A stretch of 64,000 nt of DNA, from the NCBI GenBank assembly GCA_025642075.2, contig JAODUO010000624.1:62001-126000 (forward strand), in the 5' to 3' direction. Position 1 is the stretch's first letter; every line of letters begins with the position of its first letter. The notes below the pieces were generated by a model that worked only from the letters and a program-made list of their open reading frames with translations, ran no database searches and was not told the origin of the DNA. Origin of the DNA: Ridgeia piscesae (lineage: Eukaryota > Annelida > Polychaeta > Sabellida > Siboglinidae). Made by a program: the position numbers and the translations under genes. Shown here piece by piece: positions 12,447-26,500 of this stretch.

Positions 12447-15400
12447 ACTAGCAAGCCTACAAATTAACTTTTTCATTGTGCTAATTACTGGTTGCCAACT
12501 TTCAGGATGGTTCAACAGCTTCCGCATCCAAGAACTTCAACCTGGAGCAGGTGAGAGATCTGTTAATCTATCCTGCGGGAGAGTGTCTTGTGACAGACAA
12601 CCATTAGGTTTCTAATACAACAAATAATTACAAAATCAGGTACTCTGTGTAGCTCATAAATCTATTAACTCTTCTTGTCGGCAACATGTAATTGCATACG
12701 ACCTTGATATGTTGACCTCACATGACCTTTGCATGACCCTGTGTCACCCTACTCTACTGTGTCGACAGGAGAAGACACTACCAGGGGTGGTGATGTCATC
12801 TGGCGGTCACGTCTACAAGATGCTCTATCAGCTCGCTGACCTTGATGAACCAAGGTCAGTTGTGGGTCGGTATAGACCGATAGTCATCCTGGAAAATCTG
12901 TCAGATCTGACATGCAGATTTTTTATTTATACGTGTTTTAAACATTTCTAGTCATGTCTGTATTTGACCAAATAAATCCTCTTTATTGCTTCACTACTTA
13001 GAAATTTACACTGATATTGTGACAAATGTTAAATTCTGTACTGAAATGGTTGAAGTGACAATGACGATGTTTTATTAAGTTTGTACTGGACAGAATAGAT
13101 CCAAATAATGAGATGACCCCATTAATGGGATTAATAATTTCCTACACTTCTATTATGTAAATCATTTGCAACTGTCTTAGGATGGCCTTAATTGAGATGT
13201 GGCTGTATTATATAAATTTCCAAAAAACAACATTTGCCTGTAGTTTCATTTGAGATAATTATGTTTTGTGTTGACAGGATCACTAGCCGGGCTCGCAGTC
13301 TGCTCAAGCTTGTACCAACTGACCCTTCTGTACTTGATAACCTTAGTGCACTCAGTCAGAAGGTAGGTATTGCTATACAACTAGGTTGTCTTAAACATAG
13401 TGAATGTTGACCGCATATTTGAAACGTTGTCAAAAGATTGCTATGTAATATATTCCTATGTCTTTAGTTTACCTGTTTGTGTGTCTGACTCCGTCTGTTC
13501 ATCCATCATCTGTCCCATCAATATCACAATCATCATCTCTCTATCAATGTCTGTCTCTCTCTGTCTGCCTGCAACCTGAAAACGAAATTTCAGCGTAACA
13601 TCTGTAATGGGGAAAATGCGATTTGTTCTTGTCCGTCCGTCCGTCCCCGTCCGTCCGTCCGTCCGTCCGTCCGTCCGTCCGTCCGTCCGTCCGTCCGTCC
13701 GTCCGTCCGTCCGTCCGTCCGTCCGTCGTTCCGTCCGTCCGTCCGTCCGTCCGTCATTCACTGTCACCCCTCTGTCTGTTTCCATCCGTCGTTCACTGTC
13801 ACCCTCTGTCTGTTTCCATCCGTCGTTCACTGTCACCCCTCTGTCTGTTTCCATCCGTCGTTCACTGTCACCCCTCTGTCTGTTTCCATCCGTCGTTCAC
13901 TGTCACCCCTCTGTCTGTTTCCATCCATCGTTCACTATCACCCCTGTCTGTTTCCATCCGTCGTTCACTGTCACCCCCTGTCTGTTTCCATCCGTCGTTC
14001 ACTGTCACCCCTCTGTCTGTTTCCATCCGTCGTTCACTGTCACCCCTCTGTCTGTTTCCATCCGTCGTTCACTGTCACCCCTCTGTCTGTTTCCATCCGT
14101 CGTTCACTGTCACCCCTCTGTCTGTTTCCATCCGTCGTTCACTGTCACCCCTCTGTCTGTTTCCATCCGTCGTTCACTGTCACCCCTCTGTCTGTTTCCA
14201 TCCGTCGTTCACTATCACCCCTGTCTGTTTCCATCCGTCGTTCACTGTCACCCCTCTGTCTGTTTCCATCCGTCGTTCACTGTCACCCCTCTGTCTGTTT
14301 CCATCCGTCGTTCACTGTCACCCCTCTGTCTGTTTCCATCCGTCGTTCACTGTCACCCCTCTGTCTGTTTCCATCCGTCGTTCACTGTCACCCCTCTGTC
14401 TGTTTCCATCCGTCGTTCACTGTCACCCCTCTGTCTGTTTCCATCCGTCGTTCACTGTCACCCCTCTGTCTGTTTCCATCCGCCGTTCACTGTCACCCCT
14501 CTGTCTGTTTCCATCCGCCGTTCACTGTCACCCCTCTGTCTGTTTCCATCCGTCGTTCACTGTCACCCCTCTGTCTGTTTCCATCCTTCGTTCACTGTCA
14601 CCCCTCTGTCTGTTTCCATCCGTCGTTCACTGTCACCCCTCTGTCTGTTTCCATCCGTCGTTCACTGTCACCCCTCTGTCTGTTTCCATCCTTCGTTCAC
14701 TGTCACCCCTCTGTCTGTTTCCATCCGTCGTTCACTGTCGCCCCTCTGTCTGTTTCCATCCGTCGTTCACTGTCACCCCTCTGTTTCAGCCTGGTCGCCA
14801 GCCATCGCTGGGTGACACCAGTCCTCGCCTTACAGCTAAGTTCAGTCCCCGCAAGTTCATCCCTGGTCCCACCCCTCCCCCCGCACTGGGGGCAAACTCC
14901 AAGGACAATGCCAAGGATATTCTCAAGTCAATGTTTGACGCGTCGGCCTCTGACATGTCAACATTCCGTGTACTCTACAACCTCGAGGTGAGTCATCAGT
15001 GTCAGCTGACAGATGTCTGTGTCAATGTCAGTGTCAGTGTCAGTGTGAACATTTTACTGTTGATTCAGCAGAGATCATCGTTTCATGGACAACTACAGCA
15101 GGTGGGAGAAATATATGAAAGGATTCAGGGTCTGACTTATTTGCCTTGTGTTTTGATTCCTCTCTGTTCTTGTTTAATTTGCTCGCATCACCTGTCACAC
15201 CTTTCATCTTTTTCTCTTGTTTAAAACTTGCTTGAAATCTATATTTACTAAGCATTTACTGAGTTGAGTATACAACTAACGAATCCTAACCACCAAGGTC
15301 TTCTATATACCTGATAACATTGTAGATGGATTCAGTTTTGATCCAGTTATGTTCTAGTCCAACTTGTGCATACTTGTTATGTGCCTATCCAGAGGACTTT

Positions 15401-18400
15401 TCTGGGGCTGAAATGATATAATTTTAATCTACTGCAAAGGTCTCAACTTTGCTTCCAGTTGCTTTGATATTGGATTCTTGCGGTGCTCTGTGAGAGGACA
15501 CAAGTGTGTCTCTCCATCAGAAGGATTCATCTCGTTTTTGCTCTAAAAACATTGCATTGCATATTTTCTGTACATATTATTGGTGACGTGTGTTTATGAC
15601 TTGTAGGTGCTGAGCAGTCAACTGATGCCAAGTGTCTATGACAGCGCCAGTCAGCACAGCTCCTGTATGTTCTGTGATGACTTCGTCAGCGCTGACGGTG
15701 TCAGTCTCGTGGTGAATGTTCTACAGAGAGACTCGATCCCCCCAGACGTCAACTATAGCACCCGCCAGGGGTGTTACACCATCGCCCTACAGCTGCTCAG
15801 GTAAGCCACTGGTGCAACTCTATTGCCTTACAGCTGCTCAGGTAAGCCACGGGTGCAACTCTATTGCCCCACAGCTGCTCTGGTAAGCCACAGGTGCAAC
15901 TCTATTGCCTTACAGCTGCTCAGGTAAGCCACGGGTGCAACTCTATTGCCTCACAGCTGCTCTGGTAAGCCACAGGTGCAACTCTATTGCCTTACAGCTG
16001 CTCAGGTAAGTCAGGGGTGCAACTCTATTGCCTTTCAGCTGCTCAGGTAAGCCACAGATGCAACTCTATTGCCTCACAGCTGCTCAGGTAAGCCACGGGT
16101 GCAACTCTATTGCCTCACAGCTGCTCAGGTAAGCCATGTGTGCAATTCTATTGCCTTACAGCTGCTCAGGTAAGCCACAGGTGCAACTCTATTGCCTTAC
16201 AGCTGCTCAGGTAAGTCAGGGGTGCAACTCTATTGCCTTTCAGCTGCTCAGGTAAGCCACGGGTGCAACTCTATTGCCTCACAGCTGCTCAGATAAACCA
16301 GTGAGGCTACATCATATCAATAACAATTACTGTATAATGGAGTTTTAGCATAATTGGTTTATATTTTAATTTACATTTTAAAGAAATGTATATGTCACTA
16401 TACATAGAATAAATATTATCATAACAGGGAAACAAGAGAAAGTTACGTAGATGACAGGAAGTCTTCACTGCACTGTCTGTTGTCATCAGACAATTACCAA
16501 GTTACCTGTGATAATGTAATAATAGTGTACAAACATCTTGTGACATGTTTAAATGTGTTGTATTAAGTTACACTGTGAGATGTTTAAATGTGTTGTATTA
16601 ACTTACACTGTGAGATGTTTAAATGTGTTGTATTAAGTTACACTGTGAGATGTTTAAATGTGTTGTATTAAGTTACACTGTGAGATGTTTAAATGTGTTG
16701 TATTAAGTTACGCTGTGAGATGTTTAAATGTGTTGTATTAAGTTACGCTGTGAGATGTTTAAATGTGTTGTATTAAGTTACGCTGTGAGATGTTTAAATG
16801 TGTTGTATTAAGTTACGCTGTGAGATGTTTAAATGTGTTGTATTAACTTACACTGTGAGATGTTTAAATGTGTTGTATTAAGTTGCACTGTGAGATGTTT
16901 AAATGTGTTGTATTAACTTACACTGTGAGATGTTTAAATGTGTTGTATTAAGTTGCACTGTGAGATGTTTAAATGTGTTGTATTAACTTACACTGTGAGA
17001 TGTTTAAATGTGTTGTATTAACTTACACTGTGAGATGTTTAAATGTGTTGTATTAACTTACACTGTGAGATGTTTAAATGTGTTGTATTAAGTTACGCTG
17101 TGAGATGTTTAAATGTGTTGTATTAACTTACACTGTGAGATGTTTAAATAAGTCAGGAAACAATTGTATATAATTTTCCAAATAAGAAACGTCTTCACCT
17201 ATGCATTGTTGTTTCTCAGACTGCTCCTGTGTGGTCAAGATATCACAGGTCAGATCCGACTGACCATTGACCAGCGGCGGGCCAGCACGGGGTCAGTGGG
17301 TGCAGCAGTCGGCTCTGGGTCAAGACCACCCAGTGTGGAAGTGGACCCTGCAACGGCTGGCAGGGCCATACAGGTGGGTAGCTGACCTCTTGACCCACTA
17401 CTGCATTCAGGAGGCCTGTATTTTATTTATAACACATCACTGTTTCCATTTGAGCACTATACATAAATTGCACAATAGCAATACTTATATTTCCAGTAGA
17501 TGAATATATACAAGACAAATCACAAGAACATGCAACAACAGTAAATAAATAATGAAGAATAAATATATAATGTAAAAAACATATAAAGGCGTTATCATCA
17601 GTGTGTTTGTGTTTAAATATATTTAATTTCACAAGATCACTTTTATGACCAGGTTAGAAATAAGCAGATATGTATCAACAAAACACTTGTGCCCATTCAT
17701 ATATATCCATCATCAGATCCTCATTTATCCAGCTGACTGATCTGAAGCAGTGTGCAGTGAACTGAATCTGTTGTGCAGCGAACTGAATCTGTTGTGCAGT
17801 GAACTGAATCTGTTGTGCAGTGAACTGAATCTGTTGTGCAGTGAACTGAATCTGTTGTGCAGTGAACTGAATCTGTTGTGCAGCGAACTGAATCTGTTGT
17901 GCAGCGAACTGAATCTGTTGTGCAGTGAACTGAATCTGTTGTGCAGTGAACTGAATCTGTTGTGCAGTGAACTGAATCTGTTGTGCAGTGAACTGAATCT
18001 GTTGTGCAGTGAACTGAATCTGTTGTGCAGTGAACTGAATCTGTTGTGCATGAACTGAATCTGTTGTGCAGTGAACTGAATCTGTTGTGCAGCGAACTGA
18101 ATCTGTTGTGCAGCGAACTGAATCTGTTGTGCAGCGAACTGAATCTGTTGTGCAGCGAACTGAATCTGTTGTGCAGCGAACTGAATCTGTTGTGCAGTGA
18201 ACTGAATCTGTTGTGCAGCGAACTGAATCTGTTGTGCAGCTGAACTGAATCTGTTGTGCAGTGAACTGAATCTGTTGTGCAGCTGAACTGAATCTGTTGT
18301 GCAGCGAACTGAATCTGTTGTGCAGTGAACTGAATCTGTTGTGCAGCGAACTGAATCTGTTGTGCAGCTGAACTGAATCTGTTGTGCAGCGAACTGAATC

Positions 18401-20270
18401 TGTTGTGCAGTGAACTGAATCTGTTGTGCAGCTGAACTGAATCTGTTGTGCAGCTGAACTGAATCTGTTGTGCATGAACTGAATCTGTTGTGCAGCGAAC
18501 TGAATCTGTTGTGCAGCGAACTGAATCTGTTGTGCAGTGAACTGAATCTGTTGTGCAACGAACTGAATGTATTGTGCATCGAACTGAATCTGTTGTGCAA
18601 CGAACTGAATCTGTTGTGCAACGAACTGAATGTATTGTGCATCGAACTGAATCTGTTGTGCAACGAACTGAATCTGTTGTGAAGCGAACTGAATCTGTTG
18701 TGCAACGAACTGAATCTGTTGTGCAGTGAACTGAATCTGTTGTGTAACGAACTGAATCTGTTGTGCAGTGAACTGAATCTGTTGTGCAGTGAACTGAATC
18801 TGTTGTGCAGTAAACTGAATCTGTTGTGCAGCGAACTGAATCTGTTGTGCAACGAACTTAATATCTTGTGCAGTGAACTTAATATCTTGTGCAGTGAACT
18901 TAATATCTTGTGCAGTGAACTGAATCTTGCTTTGTGTACTCAGATGATGCGTGTGGCTGACTTCACAGACATGATCGCATGTTTCATGCGTGTGTCTTGG
19001 GCGGCGGCCGCGGGCAAGCTGAATCTGGCGAGTGCCACACCACCCATGCGAGACTGCAACAGCATGACGGGCAGTTGGCAGAGCAACTGTAGCACCCGTA
19101 GTAGACAGAGCAGCACAGGTGAGTAGGTGACCCACCTGTACCCACCTGTAGGGCAACACAACCATGGGAAGGTGTTTCTTACCCCCTTCACTCTGTGAGG
19201 CACTGAAACCCTTCCGAACTTCCGGTAAGCGATCCGTGATAAATCGCCAACACACAGGAGTTTTGGCAGTCACCTCTATCTCCTTATAGGTGTAGCTTCC
19301 TCTTTGCTTTTAAAACTTTAGGCCACAGCAATTTTATTAGTAGTAGGATTACACGTTTTTGAGACTTCTTGGGGAGGGTGGGGAATAAAATATAAAATAA
19401 AAGTCATCGCTCGAGAAAGTTGCGTTGTGTAAATACATGAAATTACCACATTCATCATAAGTGAGGCTTATTCAGATCCCTTGGCTTATAGACCCGAGAA
19501 ACAGTGAAATTGTGTTTTACATACACTATTTGATAGGATGCGTACATGTTTGGTGAATCGATACAAAAGGTTTGGTTTGGCATGTCAATAAAAAGTCAAA
19601 ATTGCAATTTTATTCTGTTTTGCCAGAAACAACATTGACAGGTCCATAATCCAATTAATAAAATTGGAGTCACTTTACATTATTTCGATCGTAAAATGTG
19701 TTCCTATGACCCTGTGACCCTGCTGAACAGCATTGCATGCTGGGATTGCAGGCAGCACAGCGAGCTCTGGCTCTGAGACGGAGAACCAGTCACTCCACGC
19801 CGGCGTGTGTGTGCGGCAGTCGAAAGTGTCGGCCAAGGACGCGAACATCGCGAAGGAGGCTCTGGAGCTGCTCGTCACCTGTCTCCAACTCCGCAGTCAC
19901 ATGCTCAGTGAGTTGCTCCTCCTTTGCTCCCATGTGTTGTGGAGCAAATATGCTCTTTGTAATGTAATTTTTATATTCATGTCTGTTATTTAGTTTTTCT
20001 TGTATTAGAATGCACTGGTCAAGACACCCCAGACATCAGCATCCTGCATGTGTACTGGGTGATTCAGATTAACTCACATACGCATGGTCATCCCATCCAA
20101 GTCCCATCCTTACAGCAGCCCCATTTGTTATTGATTTCTTTGTAAACATGCTTTTTACTCTAGATGAAATGTTTATGCAGTCATGAACGTTTATTTTATT
20201 ATTATGTATTCTTTCTAACTTGTAGTGTTTAACTGTTATTAGTATTAGTATTTTTTAATGTTTTCATATT

Positions 20271-20307
<37 letters not shown>

Positions 20308-20549
20308 CATATAAGTGTTTCACTTCATGTCTACTCCTTTTCAAAACATATTTCTTAATTGTATTTCATTCGTACCATGTGACTTATTATTATTTGTATT
20401 TGTATTGCTTGCTTTTTAATGTTGTGTTTTGAAATAAATTGAAAAATTGAATTGTGTCTGTGTGTGTGTGTGTGTGTGTGTATGTTATATAGTATATAAT
20501 ATATGTAAAATGATATAGATTATATATATATATATATATATATGCAGTT

Positions 20550-20588
<39 letters not shown>

Positions 20589-23500
20589 TGTATACATATC
20601 TACTTTAATAATTTTCCATGTTTTAACATTATAGTGCCTCTCAATGGCAGTATTTACCAGATTTATAACATTGCTAAACACTGTCAAAATGTTATTACTC
20701 CAGGCTGCTTCTACACACTGCCATTCGTGGCAGACTTCATCATAGAGGTCCTGGTCGGGTCTCCACACTCAGAGATCAGGGACGTCGCACTCAAGCAGTT
20801 CTACTGCCTCAGTCAGACAGTGCTGACACCTGGCGAGAGCGCAGGACACCAGCAGAATCCACACCACTTCGTGCTTCAGATTCTGCTCAAGGCGAGACTC
20901 CCGTTCTGGGTCTGCTCCAGCAACACCCGGGGGGCCAGCTACAGGTCTCTGCTTCCCTCCTTCAAATCTCTAATTCATGTGTCAGTCATGTGACCAGAGG
21001 ACCATTTTGCTAACATTGTTAAGAGCTCTTAAACCTGATTTTACACTTTTACATTTTTAACCTTAACAGTGTTCTTGAACACCTTAAAACTGTTAACGCT
21101 AACGGGAGAGAGTCACTGGTGTGTCATGGAAATAGTGTCCTTGGTAAAACAGCAACGAAAAACTCCTTAAATTTAACAATGGATTTAGTTTAATAAAGAA
21201 TTTTCCTTAAGAGCTCTTAATCTGATCTCCTGAGACCTCGCAAAAGATCCGTGATGCTATTGAAAAATGGATCTCGAATATGTAGTTCGTGCAATCCTTC
21301 ATGTATTCCATTGAAATTCTGGCTTCAAACGTTTTAAAGACATAAGGCAGTTTTTAAAGAGACAGCGGTAGATGGAAACATCTTATTCATGAGATGCCGT
21401 GCACCTGTAGCAATGTGATGCACCTGTATAACCTTTATCAACATGGCAGAAAACACAAAGTCATATTACGGCTTTTAATTTAATTCTAATTCGTTTGTTC
21501 AGTTACAGTGACACATGTAAAAGTTTATGTTTTATAATGGCTATATCACGAGGTGTTTGTTTCAGACTACTGAAGCAGTGCACGCAGTACTTCAAGCTGC
21601 GATGTCGACTTCTCAAACACCTCACAGGTGAGCACAGGCAGCTCCAGAGGGCCCCGGGGGTGGGGACCTTTTGAATGTGCCCCCACTAGCCCAGCCATGC
21701 TCAAAGGGATGCCATTTTTGAGAGCCTTAAGGCAAGGATAATTTGCATTGGACTGTCAACCTGATGAAACTTCAAGATTGACGTTTATCGTGTTTTCTTT
21801 CTTCGCATACTTCCTGTTCTAAATTTGTGCGATCAGATTTGTTCGACTTGGTTTCGCAGCGGACGACCAGCGCCACCTACAGCTGAACGTGGTGAGCATG
21901 CTGAGTGACGAGATTGACTGGCTGCGGAACTTTGTGACGTCACAGAACGAACACGTCCATGAGACAGACAACCTTCTCCTTGCGGGTCACCTGACCCTGC
22001 TCAACACTCTCCTCACCTGTGACGGCATCGACAAGACACTTAGTGGTGGGTCATTCCGTTGTCACATTTCTTTTTACATCCCATCAACACAGTAGTGGCA
22101 CAGTGGCACAGTGGCTCGAGTATCACTCTCTCGACTAAGAGAACCCGGGTTCAAATCCTGTGCTGCGGTGTTAAAACCTTGGGCAAGTTTGTTTCACTTC
22201 TGCATTGCTCCAGTTCACTCAGCTGTATAAATGAGTGCCTGGCTATAGACAGTGGATGATATTTGTGTACGAATAGTCTTCGCGCATTAATTGCAACATG
22301 GCTGGATGCTTCCCAGAGATGAAGTTCGATTGAACAGGTCTGCCAGGGAGTAAAGTGTAAAATGCTTTGAACCTTTAACACAGTATAATTTAACCATAAC
22401 TTGTGACCTTTCTGTGATAGCATATCAACTGGTCCATGACTTGTTGCATGACTTCATCTTGTGACTATTTCTGTGACAGGTGAGCAACTGGTCCATGACT
22501 TGTTACATGACTTCATCTTCCCGGCCTCAAAACTGATCATGGACGACTCCGGCAAGGATGTGGAGAAATCTCTTGTCAGTCCAAAGTGAGTCACTTCTCT
22601 TACATAACATTACATGCATTGGAAGCAAAAACTCCCTTTCTTTAGGCTTTGGTACAGCTGCGTCAGCTTAATGTGCTGTTTCACAAAAAAGAAACCTGTG
22701 TTCATGAAATCAGAAGTTTTAAAATAAGATCCAGTTATTGAATTAATGGCATGCATATAAATTGTTAAACAGTAGTTTTTTTAGTGGGATACTTTAAAAT
22801 TCTGCTGAATCTGGTGACACATACATTTAAAGAGTCATGTTAATAAATTCTTCCCATATAGCTACTTGCAATACATTAATGTATAACAATTTAAAAACAA
22901 TTTCATAACTTTCTTGTGGTGACTAGAATCAAATGTTCATGGTGACTAGATTGTAATCCAACAGGATACAGTGAATTCATAAAACATAATGACATTATGC
23001 CATCACTTTTGAAAGTTTAATGCCCGAGATAAGGGGAATGCATGAATGCACTGTTACACAGTCACATATACGTTCACACAGACATATGCAGCGACACACG
23101 CACACGCACACACATGCATACACAACCTATCTCGGTTACAGTTAGATGCTAGAAATGGGAATATCTAAAAACAAAGGCTTGATTCGTTGAGTGTCTGAAC
23201 CAGTAGTTCCCACCTTGTAGGTGTTCCACTTCTGACTGTCGCATTGCTGCATACGACTTGCTGTTGGAATTGGCTGATGGTTGCCTGGAGAATCTCACGG
23301 CCATCTGCCGTGAGCTCGTCAGCATGCACCACCAGGTGCACCCAGAGAGTGCCAAGCAGTGGGAGGTGAGTGGAACAGCAATGTTCTTTTTTAGGGTGGT
23401 GAATGGAACAGCCAATACATGTTTGAAACTAAATGTTTGATTGACTAATTATGTATGTGCAGGTATGTTATGATTATTTAACCAGCATTTATTAAGCACC

Positions 23501-26500
23501 ATATCACTGGGAGCAGCTTGTTCGTAGGCACATAGAAACATTGTAAAAGTATATGGAATCATAAAATATAAATATATTTAAATATGATATTACACTAACA
23601 TTAATATTTAAAAGATGATATGCTTAGTATTTAAGATGCATATTTCTAACCCATTAAGATACATATGTAAACAACGGTGGTATAGTAAATAATTAAACAT
23701 TAGAATTATTATATAATTAAAAAAATGTAAGTTAATAGATTAATTTGTACTATGTATGCTCATAAAAGTGTCAGTGGAAATGAACCAGTTGAAGCAAGTG
23801 AGTTTTAAGGACGGTCTTGAATCTAGTGACACCCTGTAGGGTGTCTGATTGACGAATGTTTCCTGGACAGTCTGTCGCATTGCCTCTGCCAATGAGTGAG
23901 ATTCTTCTTACAGCACATGCCGCCCGTGACGGGGCGATCGGCGGCCGACTTTGTCGGGCTCAAGAACGGTGGTGCCACCTGCTACATGAACTCAGTACTA
24001 CAGCAGTTGTACATGACGCCGGGCGTGGTCGAGTCGGTGCTCGCAGTGAACGACGAACAGATCGAGGAGGACAGGTGAGTGTTGATGTCAGGGAGTTGTC
24101 TTCAGCTGTCATCTGTGATCTGAAAGTGTGTTACATACTTTTTTAATTTAAGAGTTGTTTTTTATAGGTGTGTTACACACTTCCATTAATGAGTGTTCGT
24201 GTTGATGTAGTGTGTTCTGTCGTATGTGTTGCCCCTAGCAGTGTTGTTGCAGTGTATTCTGCAATGTGTGTTACACAAATTTGTTGTTACACTTTTCTGT
24301 GAGGTGTGTTATGTAAGTGTGTTGAGCGAGGTGTGGTACGAAAGAATATAGCTGCTGTTGCAGTGTGTTCAGCAAGCCTGTGTTACACAAGTGTGTTGTA
24401 GGCTTGTTGCATGTTGAACCAGGTGTGTTACACAAGTGTGTTGCTGTTGCAGCATGTTCAACAGGATGTGTTACATAAGTGTGTTGTTGTTGTTCCAGTG
24501 TGTTCTGCCAGGTGCAGCAGGTGTTTGGCCACCTGTTGGAGAGCCAGCTCCAGTTCTATGAGCCGGAGGTCTTCTGGAAGGTCTTCCGTCTGTGGGGTCA
24601 AACGGTCAACATCCGTGACCAGCAGGACGCCCTAGATTTCTACCAGGCCATCATTGACCAGATGGATGAACAGCTCAAGGTCAGTCTAGAGTGACCGCTA
24701 GTGGATAGTGAGATGCATATTGTGGAGTGAAGCGCAGTGGCAAAGTGGGTAGCGCTTCAGACCTTTCGTTGAGGAGCCCCGAGTTCTAACCCACTGTTGC
24801 TGTATTGGATATTGGACAAGTGGGTTCAATGTTCCTGTTCACTCTGTGATGTGAATAAGTACCTGGGTCTAGATAGTGGTGGATATTTCTGCACAATAGT
24901 CTTCATGCATTAATTGCAGTGTGGCTGAAGTCTTCCTAGTGAAGCTGAGATGGTGTTTGATAGAAAGTGTCTTCGAGGGAATCAAGTGTAAAGCACACTG
25001 AACAACCCAAAAGACTAGATACTGTGCATTATAAGAACTTACCTTTGATGGCATGGTGACAATGGATTGTACATAAGTACACGACTATAAATGTTAGGTT
25101 TCAGCAGTGTGTTGATTAGAAGGTGTTTGTTTTACAGAAAATTGGGAAGGAGTTGATATTCAAGAAGAAGTTTCAGGGCGTCTTCTCGGACCAGAAGATA
25201 TGCAAAGACTGTCTGCACAGGTTGGTGGTTGACAGTTGGTTGACATTTCAATATAATTTTCTATATGTTTGATATATGAATGGGGGCTTGAACCAGTTGA
25301 CAAGTAGGATTTCAGGAACTACACATGTAAATCCAACTCTCAGATAGAGTGAATTATTCTGTTAAATTATACGATCACAATATAATATTTTTCAGATAAC
25401 ATCAAAATTAAAGTAGATCCTGTACTGGTGTAACACTGACACACTTGTAACACTGACACACTTGTGGCAGCTGTGACACTTCAAGTTCCAGTGTTTGTCA
25501 TCACTATGGGAACGAAACGTAGATTAGAGACAGCCGACTTCTAGCTGAAGCAAGCATTGAATGTGATAATCATTACAAAGGAAATATGATGTGTCCTTGT
25601 GTACAGAGAGCAGTGTGTGACGTGTCCGTGTGTACAGAGAGCAGTGTGTGATTGCTGTCCGGGAGTCAGAGACGTCACCTACAGAACCAATATCATGCAC
25701 TGTGACTGTGATGATTTGTCCTGGGCCCAGTGTCCTGTAGTACGGCCAGGAAAACACGTCTGTGATGTTTGTTCTGACCCAGGTACGAGAGAGAAGAGAT
25801 CTTCTTTGCTCTGAACGTGACAGTGAAGAATGCGACGCTTCAAGACTCACTTGACCAGTTTGTGAAGGGTGAACTACTGGAGGGGGACAACGCCTACTTC
25901 TGTGAGAAGTGTGGTCAGAAGGTCAGTGAATTGACCGTGGATGTGTCCAAGTTTGTCCTGCATTAGACGCACATGTAACTGAGAATACGTCACTCACATC
26001 AAAGTGCTCCACACGTTTATTATTATGAATAAACATTTATACTCGCTTTGACCTGTTGACCTGTATTATACTCACATTGACCTGTGTTGACCTGTATTAT
26101 ACTCACATTGACCTGTGTTGACCTCGCTGTGACCCGTGTTGACCTCGCTGTGACCCGTGTTGACCTCGCTGTGACCCGTGTTGACCTGTGCTCCAGAGGA
26201 CAGCCATCAAGCGGATGTGCATCAAGACCCTGCCGCCCCACCTGTGCATCCAGCTCAAGCGGTTTGACTACGACTGGGAGGCCAACAGAGCACTCAAGTT
26301 TGACGACCACTTCAAGGTGAACACTTCACTTTTGTGTTTGAATAAATACAAAGGTTCCCCTTCCAGTCAAAGAGTCTATCAGGGCATGTCTTAAACAGGC
26401 AATTACTGCCCCTGTTTTGTTCTTACCAAGTCTTGCCTGATGTCTTTGAATGTTTCTGAGGAGGAACACGGTCAAATTTGTAATGTCAGTATGGAGTGTA

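Noticed and set aside
13607..15224. Open frames of 402 and 533 codons rich in SVRPSVRPS and [11 protein letters not shown]
   Set aside because: They translate the (GTCC)n and 35-bp arrays. Only the exon 13 part (14790-14987) is USP24 coding.
17675..19273. Frames of 532 and 375 codons on the - strand with QIQFAAQ and HNRFSSL repeats
   Set aside because: By-product of a 21-bp intron array whose length is a multiple of three; no start context, splice support or non-repeat domain.
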